Shown here one piece after another: positions 1 through 9,814 of a DNA stretch of 64,000 bases. Source of the stretch: Methanoregulaceae archaeon UBA467 (GTDB lineage: Archaea > Halobacteriota > Methanomicrobia > Methanomicrobiales > Methanospirillaceae). The first letter of the stretch is position 1. Each line of letters starts with the position of its first letter. The notes below the pieces were generated by a model, which saw nothing but the letters and a program-made list of their open reading frames with translations, made no database searches and was not told the DNA's origin. The position numbers and the translations under genes were made by a program. The stretch covers positions 1-64,000 of the forward strand of contig DASP01000002.1 in assembly GCA_002503825.1 (NCBI GenBank). The letters run 5' to 3'.

Positions 1-225
1 ATCAGGCTGAACAGTTACAATTTTTTTTCCCTTTCGCAGAAATCCGCACTTATTATACAGGAACAATATACGATTGAATTATACCCTCATTGTTTGAACC
101 CGGCCGTTATTTATTGGAACTCCACGGTTACATGAATGATATTCCGGGAATAGAAGCTATTTTTATCTTAAACGATGACTGTTAGCTGCTGATGAGGGCA
201 TCAGCACGAAATGTAGGAGGAATGG

Positions 226-1050
226 ATGAAAAAATTTGGAACGATCACGATCGCGTGTGCAGTGATGCTGGTCCTCATCGGGTTTGGCATGACTGTATCG
301 GCCGATCGGGCCCCAAACCAGACCCCCGAGACCCAGGGGATCACCACCAGTACCGCAATCATCTGTACCGGAACGGTAACTAATACTGCAAACATGGTAT
401 GGGTTACCAGTTCTGCATCAGCCAGCGGTACACCCCTCTCGGCACAGGAAGTGCGTTCAACCACTTCATACAGCGAGAACACCATGGCAGTTGACGGGTA
501 TGTCAGCTATACCAAGGAATTCGGTGTTGATACCCAGAACAAGGTTGCAAACCAGAACAATGTCCAGTCCAGCAGAATCATTGAATTCATTGCATCGGGT
601 GACGGAAACCCGACGGGACGCATGATCTCTGATGAAAGCCTCCTGATCGACAATGTCGGTCTTGCAGCGTCTACTTCAGATTATCTGCTCTGTCCGTTCG
701 GCTCGTCATCAGGCAGTACAATTCCTGCCTTCTGCAACATTGTGGAAGCCGGAAGTTCGCTTGACATGACAGAAGTCTCTGTCGCATCACAAGCATCTTC
801 ACGGACGATTGCAGCCAGTGCAGATGTTCCGGTGGCGCTGTCCTACCATATTAAGGCACAGGGCTTTAACGGATATCCGGCACAGGGTTCAATCAGCGCC
901 TATATCAAGGCCCATATCCAGGAAGGCCGTGGTGAAGAGGTAGAAAAGGCTGAAGACCTTGCATTCTCTGAAACCTCTACTGCAAGCGGAGAGATCACTC
1001 TCTTTGACAAGCTGATGGAGTATAATTCGGGAATGAGAAGGAACGCCTGA
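226..1050 (+). CDS. Secreted protein of unknown function
   Basis: A 274-aa protein with a clear N-terminal signal sequence: KK, then a hydrophobic run, then TVSA at about residues 23-26. It is therefore predicted to be exported or surface-located. The mature part is rich in Ser, Thr and Ala, has a few Cys, and shows no catalytic motif I recognise. The start is well supported by AGGAGG at about 216-220 ahead of the ATG at 226; an out-of-frame ATG lies 4 nt earlier. A hairpin plus T-run follows the stop, so it is probably monocistronic. Secreted Ser/Thr-rich proteins of this kind are common in Methanomicrobiales, but I cannot assign a function. Confidence 0.8.
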   Translation: MKKFGTITIACAVMLVLIGFGMTVSADRAPNQTPETQGITTSTAIICTGTVTNTANMVWVTSSASASGTPLSAQEVRSTTSYSENTMAVDGYVSYTKEFGVDTQNKVANQNNVQSSRIIEFIASGDGNPTGRMISDESLLIDNVGLAASTSDYLLCPFGSSSGSTIPAFCNIVEAGSSLDMTEVSVASQASSRTIAASADVPVALSYHIKAQGFNGYPAQGSISAYIKAHIQEGRGEEVEKAEDLAFSETSTASGEITLFDKLMEYNSGMRRNA

Positions 1051-1084
1051 TCCCGGGGTTTCGGGACCAGAAAATCTTTTTTTT
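1051..1084 (+). terminator. Hairpin plus T-run terminator
   Basis: Directly after the stop codon, TCCCG (1051-1055) pairs with CGGGA (1062-1066) around a 6-nt loop. A run of eight T follows at 1077-1084. This fits a terminator for the secreted-protein gene. The remaining bases to carA (about 1085-1403) hold AT-rich leader sequence, with a TATA-like stretch near 1297-1310 but no gene. Confidence 0.6.
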
Positions 1085-1403
1085 AATAAATTTTCCGAAT
1101 AAGTGCAGATTGCCCTTTATCCTTGACCGCACAGGGTATTTTCCACATTTTTAACCGCAGGGTTGCGTTTTAATTCCCGTAAAGAGAATACCGGAATAAT
1201 CTGTATTTTCGGCTCTGCCGGAATCCTTATACTATCAAATCAGCAGGAGTAACGAGAGAACCCGAAGGGTTCCGATGGAGTCCCGGGTACAAACCTTTTT
1301 AAAAAAATAAGACCTGATACTGCTGAATCAGCCTGAATATTAAGGAATAATTGACCCTTCCGCTACCTATTATAAGGTAACAGACAAAATTAATGTGGAA
1401 ATT

Positions 1404-2459
1404 ATGAAGGCGGTTTTGGGTCTTGAAGACGGAACATATGTGACAGGAGAAGGATTTGGTGTCGAAGGTGAATGTTCCGGTGAACTGGTGTTCAGCACGC
1501 AGATGACCGGATATATGGAGGCACTGACCGATCCAAGTTACAATGGCCAGATACTGATTTTTACGTTTCCTACAATAGGCAATTACGGTGTCGACCGTAT
1601 AAACTTTCAGCACCCGCGTGTCTGGGCACTCGGGTGTGTTGCACGGGAAATATGTGCCGTACCTGCCTCAAAACCCTCAATAGCCGAATATTTTGAGCAA
1701 AACGGGCTTCTGGGCATCAGTGGTGTTGATACCCGGATGCTCACGATAAAAACGCGTGTTCTGGGAACTCTCAGGGCTACACTGGTCACCGGGGATGACA
1801 ACGGGGACTATGCAGTGGAGTCTGCAAGGAAAATACCGCCAATATCAGATAAAGACCTTATCCCTGCCGTCTCATGCAAGGAGCCCTACCATATAGAGGG
1901 TTCTGGTAAAAAAATCGCGGTAATCGACCTCGGCATCAAGAAAAATATTGTAATAAGCCTTCGGAAACGCAATGCCGATGTCTTTGTATTTCCCTATAAT
2001 GTCCGGTCTGACCAGATTGAAAGCGTCCGGCCGGATGCGCTCTTTATCAGTAACGGTCCGGGCGACCCTGTGCATGCGACGGATGCAATCCGCTGTGTTC
2101 AGGAAATGGCAGGGACCCTGCCGATTTATGGCATCTGCATGGGCAACCAGATCGGCGGTCTCGCACTCGGAGGGGAGACATATAAAATGAAATTCGGGCA
2201 CAGGGGAACAAACCAGCCGGTCAGATATAAAGATGGAAGTATTTACATCACTACCCAGAACCACGGTTTTGCCGTTGCAGCAGACACTCTTCCCGAGGGA
2301 TGCTCGCTGCTCTATTCCAACGTAAACGACGGCACCCTCGAAGGGTTTGAAGATAAGGATCTCGATATCACGTGCGTCCAGTTTCACCCGGAGGCACATG
2401 GTGGTCCGCGCGATACAGAAATACCATTCTTTGATTCAATGTTCCGGAGGCTGGACTAA
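1404..2459 (+). CDS. carA: Carbamoyl-phosphate synthase small subunit (glutaminase)
   Basis: CarA hydrolyses glutamine and channels ammonia to CarB, making carbamoyl phosphate for pyrimidine and arginine synthesis. The N-terminal CPSase small-chain domain opens with MKAVLGLEDGT. The C-terminal class I amidotransferase domain carries the nucleophile Cys245 in GICMGNQ and the His328/Glu330 pair in VQFHPEAHGG. The usual GICLGHQ is GICMGNQ here, a form I associate with archaeal enzymes. Length is 351 aa, normal for the family. A GTG at 1395 would add three residues; I prefer the ATG at 1404 because family members start MKAVL. carB begins 2 nt after the stop, so the two are one operon and probably translationally coupled. 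Confidence 0.95.
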   Translation: MKAVLGLEDGTYVTGEGFGVEGECSGELVFSTQMTGYMEALTDPSYNGQILIFTFPTIGNYGVDRINFQHPRVWALGCVAREICAVPASKPSIAEYFEQNGLLGISGVDTRMLTIKTRVLGTLRATLVTGDDNGDYAVESARKIPPISDKDLIPAVSCKEPYHIEGSGKKIAVIDLGIKKNIVISLRKRNADVFVFPYNVRSDQIESVRPDALFISNGPGDPVHATDAIRCVQEMAGTLPIYGICMGNQIGGLALGGETYKMKFGHRGTNQPVRYKDGSIYITTQNHGFAVAADTLPEGCSLLYSNVNDGTLEGFEDKDLDITCVQFHPEAHGGPRDTEIPFFDSMFRRLD

Positions 2460-2461
2460 AA

Positions 2462-5400
2462 ATGCCACGAAAGGAACACATTAAAAAAGTTCTCCTGATC
2501 GGATCGGGGCCAATCCAGATCGGCCAGGCCGCAGAATTTGATTTTTCAGGGACACAGGCCTGCAGGGCACTTCGCGAGGAAGGAGTCAAAGTAGTGCTGG
2601 TCAACTCGAACCCTGCGACCATTCAGACCGATCCTGAAACTGCGGATGAAGTCTATATTGAACCAATCCGTGCCGATATCATCACAAAAATTATTGAGAA
2701 AGAAAAACCTGACGGAATTTTAAGTGGCATGGGTGGTCAGACCGGGCTGAATATGACCGCTGAACTTGCCGAACGGGGCGCGCTCGAAGGTGTTGAAATT
2801 CTCGGGACACCGCTTGAGGCGATATACCAGGGAGAAGACCGGGAAAAATTCCGTTCTCTGATGCAGTCGATAGGCGAACCGGTCCCGACCAGCATGATCC
2901 TCAACAAAATGACCCAGATCGACGAAGCACTGTCAATCGTCGGTCTTCCGGCAATTATCAGGCCTGCCTACACACTTGGTGGTGCCGGAGGCGGGGTCGC
3001 ACATACAAAGGATGAAATGATCCGCATCGTCGAGATAGGGCTGAACCGGTCCCGTATTCACCAGGTCCTTATCGAGGAGAGTGTTGCAGGCTGGAAAGAG
3101 ATCGAGTTTGAGGTAATGCGTGACGCCGCAGATACCTGCATCATCGTCTGTGGCATGGAAAACGTGGATCCTATGGGAATTCACACGGGAGAGAGCGTGG
3201 TTGTGGCACCGATCCTGACGCTCCGTGACGATGAATTCCAGTTGCTGCGAAGTGCGGCGATTAAAATTATCCGGGCCCTTAATGTCCAGGGCGGCTGTAA
3301 TATCCAGTTTGCCTATCTGAACGGGGATTACCGGATTATCGAGGTCAACCCCCGCGTTTCCCGCTCGTCGGCCCTTGCTTCGAAGGCCACCGGGTATCCC
3401 ATCGCGAGAGTTGCCGCAAAAATTGCAATCGGCCTCAGGCTCGACGAAATAACAAACACCGTTACCGGGTGCACCCCGGCGTCGTTTGAGCCGTCCATCG
3501 ATTATATCGTTGTTAAGGTCCCACGCTGGCCGTTTGACAAATTCAAGGGTGCTGACAGGACACTCACCACCGCCATGAAGAGTACCGGTGAAGTGATGGC
3601 AATCGGGCGGAACGTCGAAGAGGCATTTAAAAAAGCCCTGCGGTCCGTGGATACCGATGTGACCCGGCATACCAGCCAGAGTGAAATCCGGATGATCCTT
3701 ACCCGGCCGACCGACGAGCGCTTCCAGACCCTGTTCGATGCGTTCAGGGTCGGCTTCTCTCTCGATGAAATTGCAGAAATTACAAAGATTACCCCGTTCT
3801 TCCTTGAAAAGGTACAGAATATCGTTAACCTTGAGAAGAAACTTGAATCGGATCCTGCACGGGAAGATATCATACTCGCGAAACATTTCGGGTTCACCGA
3901 TGCAGAACTGGCAAAAATAACAAAAAAGAACTGGGAAGAGATCGAGGGTGTGGCAGGAGATCCCACCTACAAGATGGTAGATACCTGTGCTGCCGAATTC
4001 CCGGCACGTACCCCGTACTTTTATTCGACATGGGACCAGGAATGCGAGATCCAGCGTGATGACCGGCAGAAGATACTAATCCTTGGTTCGGGACCCATAC
4101 GGATCGGCCAGGGGATCGAGTTCGATTACTGCACGGTGCATGCGGTCAAGGCGGTCAGGGAGGAGGGCGTGGAAGTCCATATCGTCAATAACAACCCTGA
4201 AACGGTATCGACCGACTTTGATACGTCAGACCGCCTTTTCTTTGAGCCGATGTCGCTTGAGGACATCGTCAACATCCTCCTCAAAGACAACTATTACGGG
4301 GTAATGGTCCAGTTCGGCGGACAGAACGCGGTAAATCTTGCAGTTCCCATTTATGACGAGATCCAGCGGCTGGGACTTTCGACAAAGATCCTTGGCACCA
4401 CGCCCGATTCAATGGATATTGCCGAGGACCGGGACAGGTTCAGCATCCTGTTAAAGAAACTCGATATTCCGACTCCGCCGAACAGCTCTGCGTATTCGCT
4501 TGAAGAAGCGCGTGTAAAGGCTGCAGCCATCGGGTACCCGGTCCTTGTACGTCCGTCCTACGTTCTCGGCGGGAGGGCCATGGAGATAGTCCATGACGAG
4601 ATCGAACTGGAAAGTTACATGAAAGAGGCGGTCAGGGTGAGCAGGAACCATCCGGTGCTCATCGATTCGTTCCTCCAGAATGCAGTGGAACTTGATGTGG
4701 ACGCTGCCTGTGACGGGGAAGATGTCCTGATTGGCGGAATAATGGAGCATATCGAGGAGGCCGGGGTCCACAGCGGGGACTCCGCATGCGTCATACCCAC
4801 CCAGTCGCTCTCCCCCGCTATCATCGAACGGGTAAAGGATTACACGAGAAAGATTGCCATCGGTCTGGGTGTCGTGGGTCTCGTGAATCTCCAGCTTGCG
4901 GTAAAAGACGATATTGTGTATGTCCTTGAGGCAAATCCCCGCGCAAGCCGCACGGTTCCCTTCGTAAGCAAGGCGACCGGGATCCCGCTCGCTAAAATTG
5001 CCGCAAAAGTCATGCTCGGGATAAAGCTGAAGAAGATCGGCTATAAAGAACTGCCCTTCTGCCATGTTGCAGTAAAGGAAGTCCTCCTTCCATTTAACAA
5101 GCTCCCGGGAGTTGATACCGTGCTTGGTCCTGAAATGAAGAGCACCGGTGAAGTGATGGGGATCGATTACGATTTCGGTCGCGCATACTATAAAGCGAGT
5201 ATTTCTGCCGACAATGAACTCCCGGTCGAGGGAAATGTCTTTATTTCTGTGAGCAATGAGCAGAAAGACATCGTTATCGATATTGCCCGGAAACTCAAGG
5301 CACTCGGCCTCACGCTGTACGGTACATCCGGGACAGTTGAATACTTAAACCAGGCAGGAATAGAAGCAAACCTTGTCAGAAAAGTGCAGGAAGGCTCACC

Positions 5401-5632
5401 AAACGTTATCGACCTCCTCCGGCAGGGTGAGATCCGCCTGATTGTGAATACCCCGGTCGACAAGCAGTCACGGCAGGACCATTACCAGATCATGAGGGCT
5501 GCCGTGGATTACAGTGTCCCTTATATTACCACCGTTCAGGCGGCACGTGCTGCAGCAATGGCAATTGAAGCCTTTAAAAAGGAGAAAATAACTATCGAGC
5601 CCCTCAGCCATTATCACGGGAACATGGTATAA
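2462..5632 (+). CDS. carB: Carbamoyl-phosphate synthase large subunit
   Basis: CarB uses bicarbonate, ammonia from CarA and two ATP to form carbamoyl phosphate. The 1056-aa chain is full length and internally duplicated. The first ATP-grasp half starts with GSGPIQIGQAAEFDFSG near residue 13. The second starts with GSGPIRIGQGIEFDYC near residue 540. Each half has NPRxSRSS- or NPRASRT-type metal/ATP motifs. The C-terminal MGS-like allosteric domain covers roughly residues 930-1056 (LYGTSGTVEYL). The gene follows carA by 2 nt. It is unsplit, unlike the two-gene carB of some thermophilic archaea. A T-rich tract at 5650-5660 follows. Confidence 0.97.
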   Translation: MPRKEHIKKVLLIGSGPIQIGQAAEFDFSGTQACRALREEGVKVVLVNSNPATIQTDPETADEVYIEPIRADIITKIIEKEKPDGILSGMGGQTGLNMTAELAERGALEGVEILGTPLEAIYQGEDREKFRSLMQSIGEPVPTSMILNKMTQIDEALSIVGLPAIIRPAYTLGGAGGGVAHTKDEMIRIVEIGLNRSRIHQVLIEESVAGWKEIEFEVMRDAADTCIIVCGMENVDPMGIHTGESVVVAPILTLRDDEFQLLRSAAIKIIRALNVQGGCNIQFAYLNGDYRIIEVNPRVSRSSALASKATGYPIARVAAKIAIGLRLDEITNTVTGCTPASFEPSIDYIVVKVPRWPFDKFKGADRTLTTAMKSTGEVMAIGRNVEEAFKKALRSVDTDVTRHTSQSEIRMILTRPTDERFQTLFDAFRVGFSLDEIAEITKITPFFLEKVQNIVNLEKKLESDPAREDIILAKHFGFTDAELAKITKKNWEEIEGVAGDPTYKMVDTCAAEFPARTPYFYSTWDQECEIQRDDRQKILILGSGPIRIGQGIEFDYCTVHAVKAVREEGVEVHIVNNNPETVSTDFDTSDRLFFEPMSLEDIVNILLKDNYYGVMVQFGGQNAVNLAVPIYDEIQRLGLSTKILGTTPDSMDIAEDRDRFSILLKKLDIPTPPNSSAYSLEEARVKAAAIGYPVLVRPSYVLGGRAMEIVHDEIELESYMKEAVRVSRNHPVLIDSFLQNAVELDVDAACDGEDVLIGGIMEHIEEAGVHSGDSACVIPTQSLSPAIIERVKDYTRKIAIGLGVVGLVNLQLAVKDDIVYVLEANPRASRTVPFVSKATGIPLAKIAAKVMLGIKLKKIGYKELPFCHVAVKEVLLPFNKLPGVDTVLGPEMKSTGEVMGIDYDFGRAYYKASISADNELPVEGNVFISVSNEQKDIVIDIARKLKALGLTLYGTSGTVEYLNQAGIEANLVRKVQEGSPNVIDLLRQGEIRLIVNTPVDKQSRQDHYQIMRAAVDYSVPYITTVQAARAAAMAIEAFKKEKITIEPLSHYHGNMV

Positions 5633-5649
5633 GAACGGGAAAATTATAC

Positions 5650-5664
5650 TTTTTTTCTTTCACG
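5650..5664 (+). terminator. T-rich terminator after carB
   Basis: Seven T, then C and TTT, starting about 18 nt after the carB stop. No strong hairpin precedes it, which fits an archaeal oligo-U type terminator. Confidence 0.4.
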
Positions 5665-5841
5665 ATTTCAGCGTTCATCGTGTTAAGGGCCCTGTTGAAA
5701 CGGACATGCCCCAGTAAGGTTCACTCCGGAACCATGAAAATGTCCATTCAAAATTTCCTTATATTGTTGGGAGGTTCCACCATTTTCATTCGAAATCCTT
5801 CCTGTCCTCTCACTATTTCTCTTTCGCCGCACCATTTATTC

Positions 5842-6009
5842 CGACACTCCCGGGGCTGATGGCCCGCCGTATATGTGCATCCCCACGATGCGATAAGGAC
5901 CGTGTTTGGTTCTTTTAAAAAAATTAAAAGATCGCAATCAACCCTGCCTGCAGACCTTCCTGCAGCGGGGTGGAGTGCAACTCCTCCTGTCATAGAAATG
6001 GATTAAACC
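5842..6009 (+). repeat. Dispersed non-coding repeat, copy 1 (family R3)
   Basis: About 168 bp of the carB-argG gap closely resemble 60062-60232 in the same orientation. Shared blocks, in order: CACTCCCGGGGCTGATG, ATGCGATA-GACCGTG, AACCCTGCC, CAGCGGGGTGG, and CTCCTGTCA-AGAAATGGATT. The left ends are nearly identical and the centre is diverged. I see no convincing ORF in either copy. The rest of the 5633-6284 gap holds no recognisable gene. Confidence 0.7.
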
Positions 6010-6284
6010 GGTGTCGTTGAAATGAGGGTTTTTAATAAAACCTTATTAAGTGTCCAACACATTTCCTGCTGATACAATCCGGTCAGAGACATGAAGAATT
6101 CCCACGGATCTATTCGCAGAAATTATTCACATTCAATAAATTTTTTTAGATATGGCGATTCCGTTTTTCTCTTAAATGTGCGGATCTCATCTTTCCTACC
6201 CGGGGAGTATAATTTAATCATTCCCGGCACCAACAGGTACTGTCAGTTGTGTGTACACACAATACTTCCAAATGGAGCATTCTC

Positions 6285-7475
6285 ATGGGAAAAGGAACAA
6301 TAGTTCTTGCATATTCAGGAGGTCTTGACACCTCCATCTGTATCCCGCTCCTTAAAGAGCGGTATGGATATGACCGGGTCATCACCGTCGCCGTCAATGT
6401 CGGGCAGCGCGATGACGAAATGAAGATGGTAACCGATAAAGGCCATAAACTTGCTGATAAGCATTATACCATCGATGCACGGGAAAAATTTGTCAACGAA
6501 TATATCTGGCCTGCTATCAGGGCGAACGGATCATACGAAGGCTACCCGATGGGGACATCGCTTGCCCGCCCGCTTATTGCAGAAGAAGTAGTAAAAATCG
6601 CTGCAATTGAGGGGGCCCGCGCCATCGGACACGGGTGTACCGGGAAGGGAAACGACCAGCTCCGCTTCGACTTCGTCTTCAGGACGGCAGGGTTCGAGAT
6701 CGTTGCCCCTATCCGCGAACTGAACCTGACACGGGACTGGGAGATAGAATATGCAAAAGAACACAATATCCCGGTTCCTGTTGCAAAAGACAAGCCATGG
6801 AGCGTAGACGAGAACCTCTGGAGCAGGAGTATTGAAGGCGGGAAACTCGAAGACCCCGCGTTCCACCCGCCCGAGGAGATCTATGCGTGGACGGTCTCAC
6901 CGGTGGCCGCTCCCGACACCCCTGAAATCATCAGCATTGAATTCTTAAAAGGCATCCCCGTGAAGCTGAACGGCATTGATATGTGCGGATTTGACCTGAT
7001 TGTGAAACTCAATGAGATAGCCGGTAAACATGGTATCGGCCGCAACAATATGATCGAGGACCGGATTCTCGGCCTGAAAGCAAGGGAAATCTACGAACAT
7101 CCTGCTGCAACAGTCCTTCTTACTGCACACCGTGATATCGAGCAGCTTACCCTGACCCGCCAGGAACTCGCCTTCAAGCATCTTGTTGACGATAAATGGT
7201 CGGAGCTTGCCTACATGGGCCTTGTGCACGAACCCCTGTACTATGACCTGAACGCCTTTATCAACGCATCACAGGAAAAGGTCAGCGGAAGCGTTGACGT
7301 CATGTTGTTCAAGGGGTCATGCCGGGTTATGGGACGCTCATCACAGGAAGGCATCTACTCGGATGACCTTGTCTCATTCGACAGTACCACGATCGACCAG
7401 TGCCACGCGATAGGCTTTTCAGAATACTTCGGCCTGCAGGCACGCCTCGTGGAACAGCGAAAAAGAAAAAAATAA
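6285..7475 (+). CDS. argG: Argininosuccinate synthase
   Basis: ArgG joins citrulline and aspartate with ATP to form argininosuccinate, the penultimate arginine step. The PP-loop ATP-binding motif AYSGGLDTS lies at about residues 8-16. GHGCTGKGNDQLRF near residue 115 is the family signature for citrulline/aspartate binding. Length is 396 aa, as expected. The frame extends upstream to 6249, but the ATG at 6285 fits the family N-terminus (MGKGTIVLAYSGG) and has GGAG at 6274-6277. With carAB upstream, this places two steps of the arginine branch close together, though in separate transcription units. Confidence 0.95.
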   Translation: MGKGTIVLAYSGGLDTSICIPLLKERYGYDRVITVAVNVGQRDDEMKMVTDKGHKLADKHYTIDAREKFVNEYIWPAIRANGSYEGYPMGTSLARPLIAEEVVKIAAIEGARAIGHGCTGKGNDQLRFDFVFRTAGFEIVAPIRELNLTRDWEIEYAKEHNIPVPVAKDKPWSVDENLWSRSIEGGKLEDPAFHPPEEIYAWTVSPVAAPDTPEIISIEFLKGIPVKLNGIDMCGFDLIVKLNEIAGKHGIGRNNMIEDRILGLKAREIYEHPAATVLLTAHRDIEQLTLTRQELAFKHLVDDKWSELAYMGLVHEPLYYDLNAFINASQEKVSGSVDVMLFKGSCRVMGRSSQEGIYSDDLVSFDSTTIDQCHAIGFSEYFGLQARLVEQRKRKK

Positions 7476-7484
7476 ATTAATTTT

Positions 7485-7889
7485 TCAGAGGAGTTTTTTA
7501 CCCGCGTTCGGGCCCGGGTTACATTCGAACACGTCGGTAATTTTCATGACGAGAAGTGACTTTGCAGGAAGTTCCGGTTTTTTGTCATGGACCATCTTCT
7601 TCATTTTTTCGTATTCCGCGCCCGCCGTCTCAACCTTCACCATCCCCTTAACCTGGTAGCACTTTTTGCTGTCAGGTTCCCAGAGGTATATGGCAATGTG
7701 GGGATTTTCTTTCACGTTCGCGAGGGTCTTCTGCATAAAATTATCCGCCAGCCATATGGTATCGTCGCTTACCAGCTGGACAAACGCTATCGGTGCTACA
7801 TTCGGGATACCGGCCTTTGATGCGGTCGCGACCGGGAATAACTTGATCTTTGAAAAAGCTTCTTTCATTTCGGCATTGAGCTGAACCAT
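7485..7889 (-). CDS. Pyridoxamine 5'-phosphate oxidase-family FMN-binding protein
   Basis: A 134-aa single-domain protein of the FMN-binding split-barrel (PNPOx-like) family. Family signs are an N-terminal helix, FPVATASKAGIPNVAPIAF, the strand IWLADNFMQKTLANV, and NPHIAIYLWEP. Such small archaeal members usually bind FMN or F420 and reduce small substrates, but the substrate cannot be read from sequence. It lacks the C-terminal part of true PdxH, so vitamin B6 synthesis is unlikely. The gene converges on argG with only 9 nt between the stops; T-runs on both strands there may serve as a shared terminator. Confidence 0.85.
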   Translation of the reverse strand: MVQLNAEMKEAFSKIKLFPVATASKAGIPNVAPIAFVQLVSDDTIWLADNFMQKTLANVKENPHIAIYLWEPDSKKCYQVKGMVKVETAGAEYEKMKKMVHDKKPELPAKSLLVMKITDVFECNPGPNAGKKLL

Positions 7890-8010
7890 TCCATTTCACC
7901 ATTCCAGTCATTGATCCGGCCTTACCAGGCCGTTATACTCCAATAGGTCTCTTAAACCATATTCCTTTTGGGAGAATGCCGGTTGGATTCAGACTAACCG
8001 GGATGAGTTA

Positions 8011-8961
8011 ATGAGACAGGACGCAGAAATGACTGTGATCCCAATGGTCATGCCATCGTATATTGCACTCTTTGAATCCGGGGAACTGCAAAAAAGGACC
8101 GATGCGGCATATTCACTCCCTGGACACTGTTCTGTCTGTCCAAGGAACTGCGGAGTGAACCGGCTCACAGGTGAGAGAGGGTATTGCAGGGGCGGGCTGC
8201 TGCCAAAAATTTCCAGTTACGGGCCCCACTTTGGTGAAGAGCCGCCTCTTGTCGGGCGGCATGATTCGGGCACCATTTTTTTTACAGGGTGTAACATGCG
8301 CTGTGTATTCTGCCAGAATTATGAAATAAGCCAGCTGGACAACGGGAGAGAGATTGCATGTGAAGAACTGGCATCAGTCATGCTTGCCCTGCAGGACCGG
8401 AAGTGCCATAACCTCAATCTCGTATCGCCAACACACTTTGTCCCGCAGATCCTGGAAGCGGTCCTGATTGCGGCCGGACGAGGCCTTCACATCCCGCTCG
8501 TGTATAATACGGGTACGTATGACTCAGTCGGGACGTTGACACTCCTGGACGGGGTGGTCGATATCTACATGCCGGATGCAAAATACGGCAGGAATGAGGT
8601 TGCTGTCGCTCTCTCTGATGCGCCGGGTTATTTCACGGTAATGTCTGCTGCGATGAAGGAGATGTACAGGCAGGTCGGGGACCTGGTCGTCAGCAACGGC
8701 ATTGCATCACGGGGAATGATAATCCGGCACCTTGTATTACCTGACAACCTCGCAAATAGTGAGATCGTGATGAAATTTATTGCTGAAGAGATCTCCCGGG
8801 AGGCCTATGTGAATATTATGGACCAGTACCGGCCCTGCTGGAAAGTAGTATCAGGATCTGGTATTGATTTTACTGATTCTTTGAAGAGAGGGATAATAAG
8901 GGAAGAATATCGGTATGCGGTACGGTGTGCAACTGAAAACGGGCTGAAACGCGGGTTCTGA
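8011..8961 (+). CDS. Radical SAM protein, pyruvate-formate-lyase-activating-enzyme-like
   Basis: A 316-aa radical SAM protein. The Fe4S4 motif CxxxCxxC is seen in FTGCNMRCVFCQNYEIS near residues 93-107. An additional N-terminal Cys-rich stretch (HCSVCPRNCGVNR, residues about 39-51, then GYCRGG) marks the COG1313-type group of PflA-like proteins. Their usual architecture continues with NLVSPTHFVP and a later YMPDAKYG. Members often activate a partner glycyl-radical or other enzyme, but no such partner is adjacent, so the substrate is unknown. The ATG at 8011 follows GGATGAG; later in-frame ATGs at about 8029-8050 are possible. Confidence 0.85.
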   Translation: MRQDAEMTVIPMVMPSYIALFESGELQKRTDAAYSLPGHCSVCPRNCGVNRLTGERGYCRGGLLPKISSYGPHFGEEPPLVGRHDSGTIFFTGCNMRCVFCQNYEISQLDNGREIACEELASVMLALQDRKCHNLNLVSPTHFVPQILEAVLIAAGRGLHIPLVYNTGTYDSVGTLTLLDGVVDIYMPDAKYGRNEVAVALSDAPGYFTVMSAAMKEMYRQVGDLVVSNGIASRGMIIRHLVLPDNLANSEIVMKFIAEEISREAYVNIMDQYRPCWKVVSGSGIDFTDSLKRGIIREEYRYAVRCATENGLKRGF

Positions 8962-9814
8962 GAGAGTGGTAGTTGTGAAAAATATACGCCACTGCCGGGT
9001 CGTATTTTCGAAAAAAGGAATCAAATGAAGGTATTTTTTCGTTCATGGTTTCTTCCTACCTCAATTTTGAGGTACTGAATAATCTCCCTCAAAGTATGCA
9101 AATATTCGCGCTGACGGACAGGGTGTTTTTACAACCGAGTAGATCTGGTTGAGACAATATTTGAGGCGGATGAGGGGATCAGGGGATAATGAGGCCGTTT
9201 TAAAAAGACCAGGTCGTAAAAATCCCCTAAGGGATATTGTATATGGTAGCCCAAGAGTTTGGACCGTGCCGAGGATGTGTGCGGTAACATGAATTTTGAT
9301 CAGGCTACCGTTTTACATCCCGATTTACCGATATTTCATGATTAATTTCCAAAAATACACTATTTTATGCGAGGTTCTACGCTTCATTCGCGCTTCATCT
9401 GGCGCTTCATCAATAATTGTTAAACGTTGAAGATCGTTTTAAAAAATAAAGCGTCATTTTACGGGGGCAATAATGATGACCCGTCGTTCTCTGTTTTAGG
9501 ATAGTACATTACGACACGTAAAAGGAACCTACGCTGCATTATCCCTATCCTGTTTTTTCGAGCGGTAGATTACCATAGTTTCGTAAAAAAGTCGATAAAA
9601 CCTGATATAGTGGTATGTCGGTATCTCATTCGTGACATAGTGAATAAAACGCGTCATGATCCGGAACGAAAATTACCGAAAATTATTGTAAAAAATTGAG
9701 ATGCTATTGTAGGCGGTATAAAATGGAGAGATATTGCCGCACTCAACGGGTGCGCCGACTGATTGAGTGACATGAAGCAATAATAATAAACATCACCGCA
9801 GGGTATGGTGTTGT
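8962..9814. other. 853-bp non-coding gap
   Basis: No ORF or RNA gene is convincing here. Visible details are a small hairpin at 9222-9235 (ATCCC/GGGAT) and three copies of the octamer CGCTTCAT at 9380, 9391 and 9403, spaced about one helical turn. Otherwise it is AT-rich filler with several T-runs. Confidence 0.5.
9380..9410 (+). promoter_or_regulatory. Triple CGCTTCAT array, possible operator
   Basis: The octamer CGCTTCAT occurs at 9380-9387, 9391-9398 and 9403-9410. The start-to-start distances are 11 and 12 bp, so the sites face nearly the same side of the helix. This can be a cooperative regulator site, but it lies about 400 bp ahead of the next start codon and no regulator is encoded nearby. 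Confidence 0.2.

Noticed and set aside
2933..3886. Long open frame on the minus strand inside carB
   Set aside because: It lies wholly within a well-conserved carB and its translation resembles no family. It is a codon-bias shadow.
6091..6303. Small open frame ahead of argG
   Set aside because: No ribosome site or family resemblance, and it overlaps the argG start region.
9360..9420. CRISPR array
   Set aside because: The repeated unit is only 8 bp with 3-4 bp spacers, and no cas gene is present.
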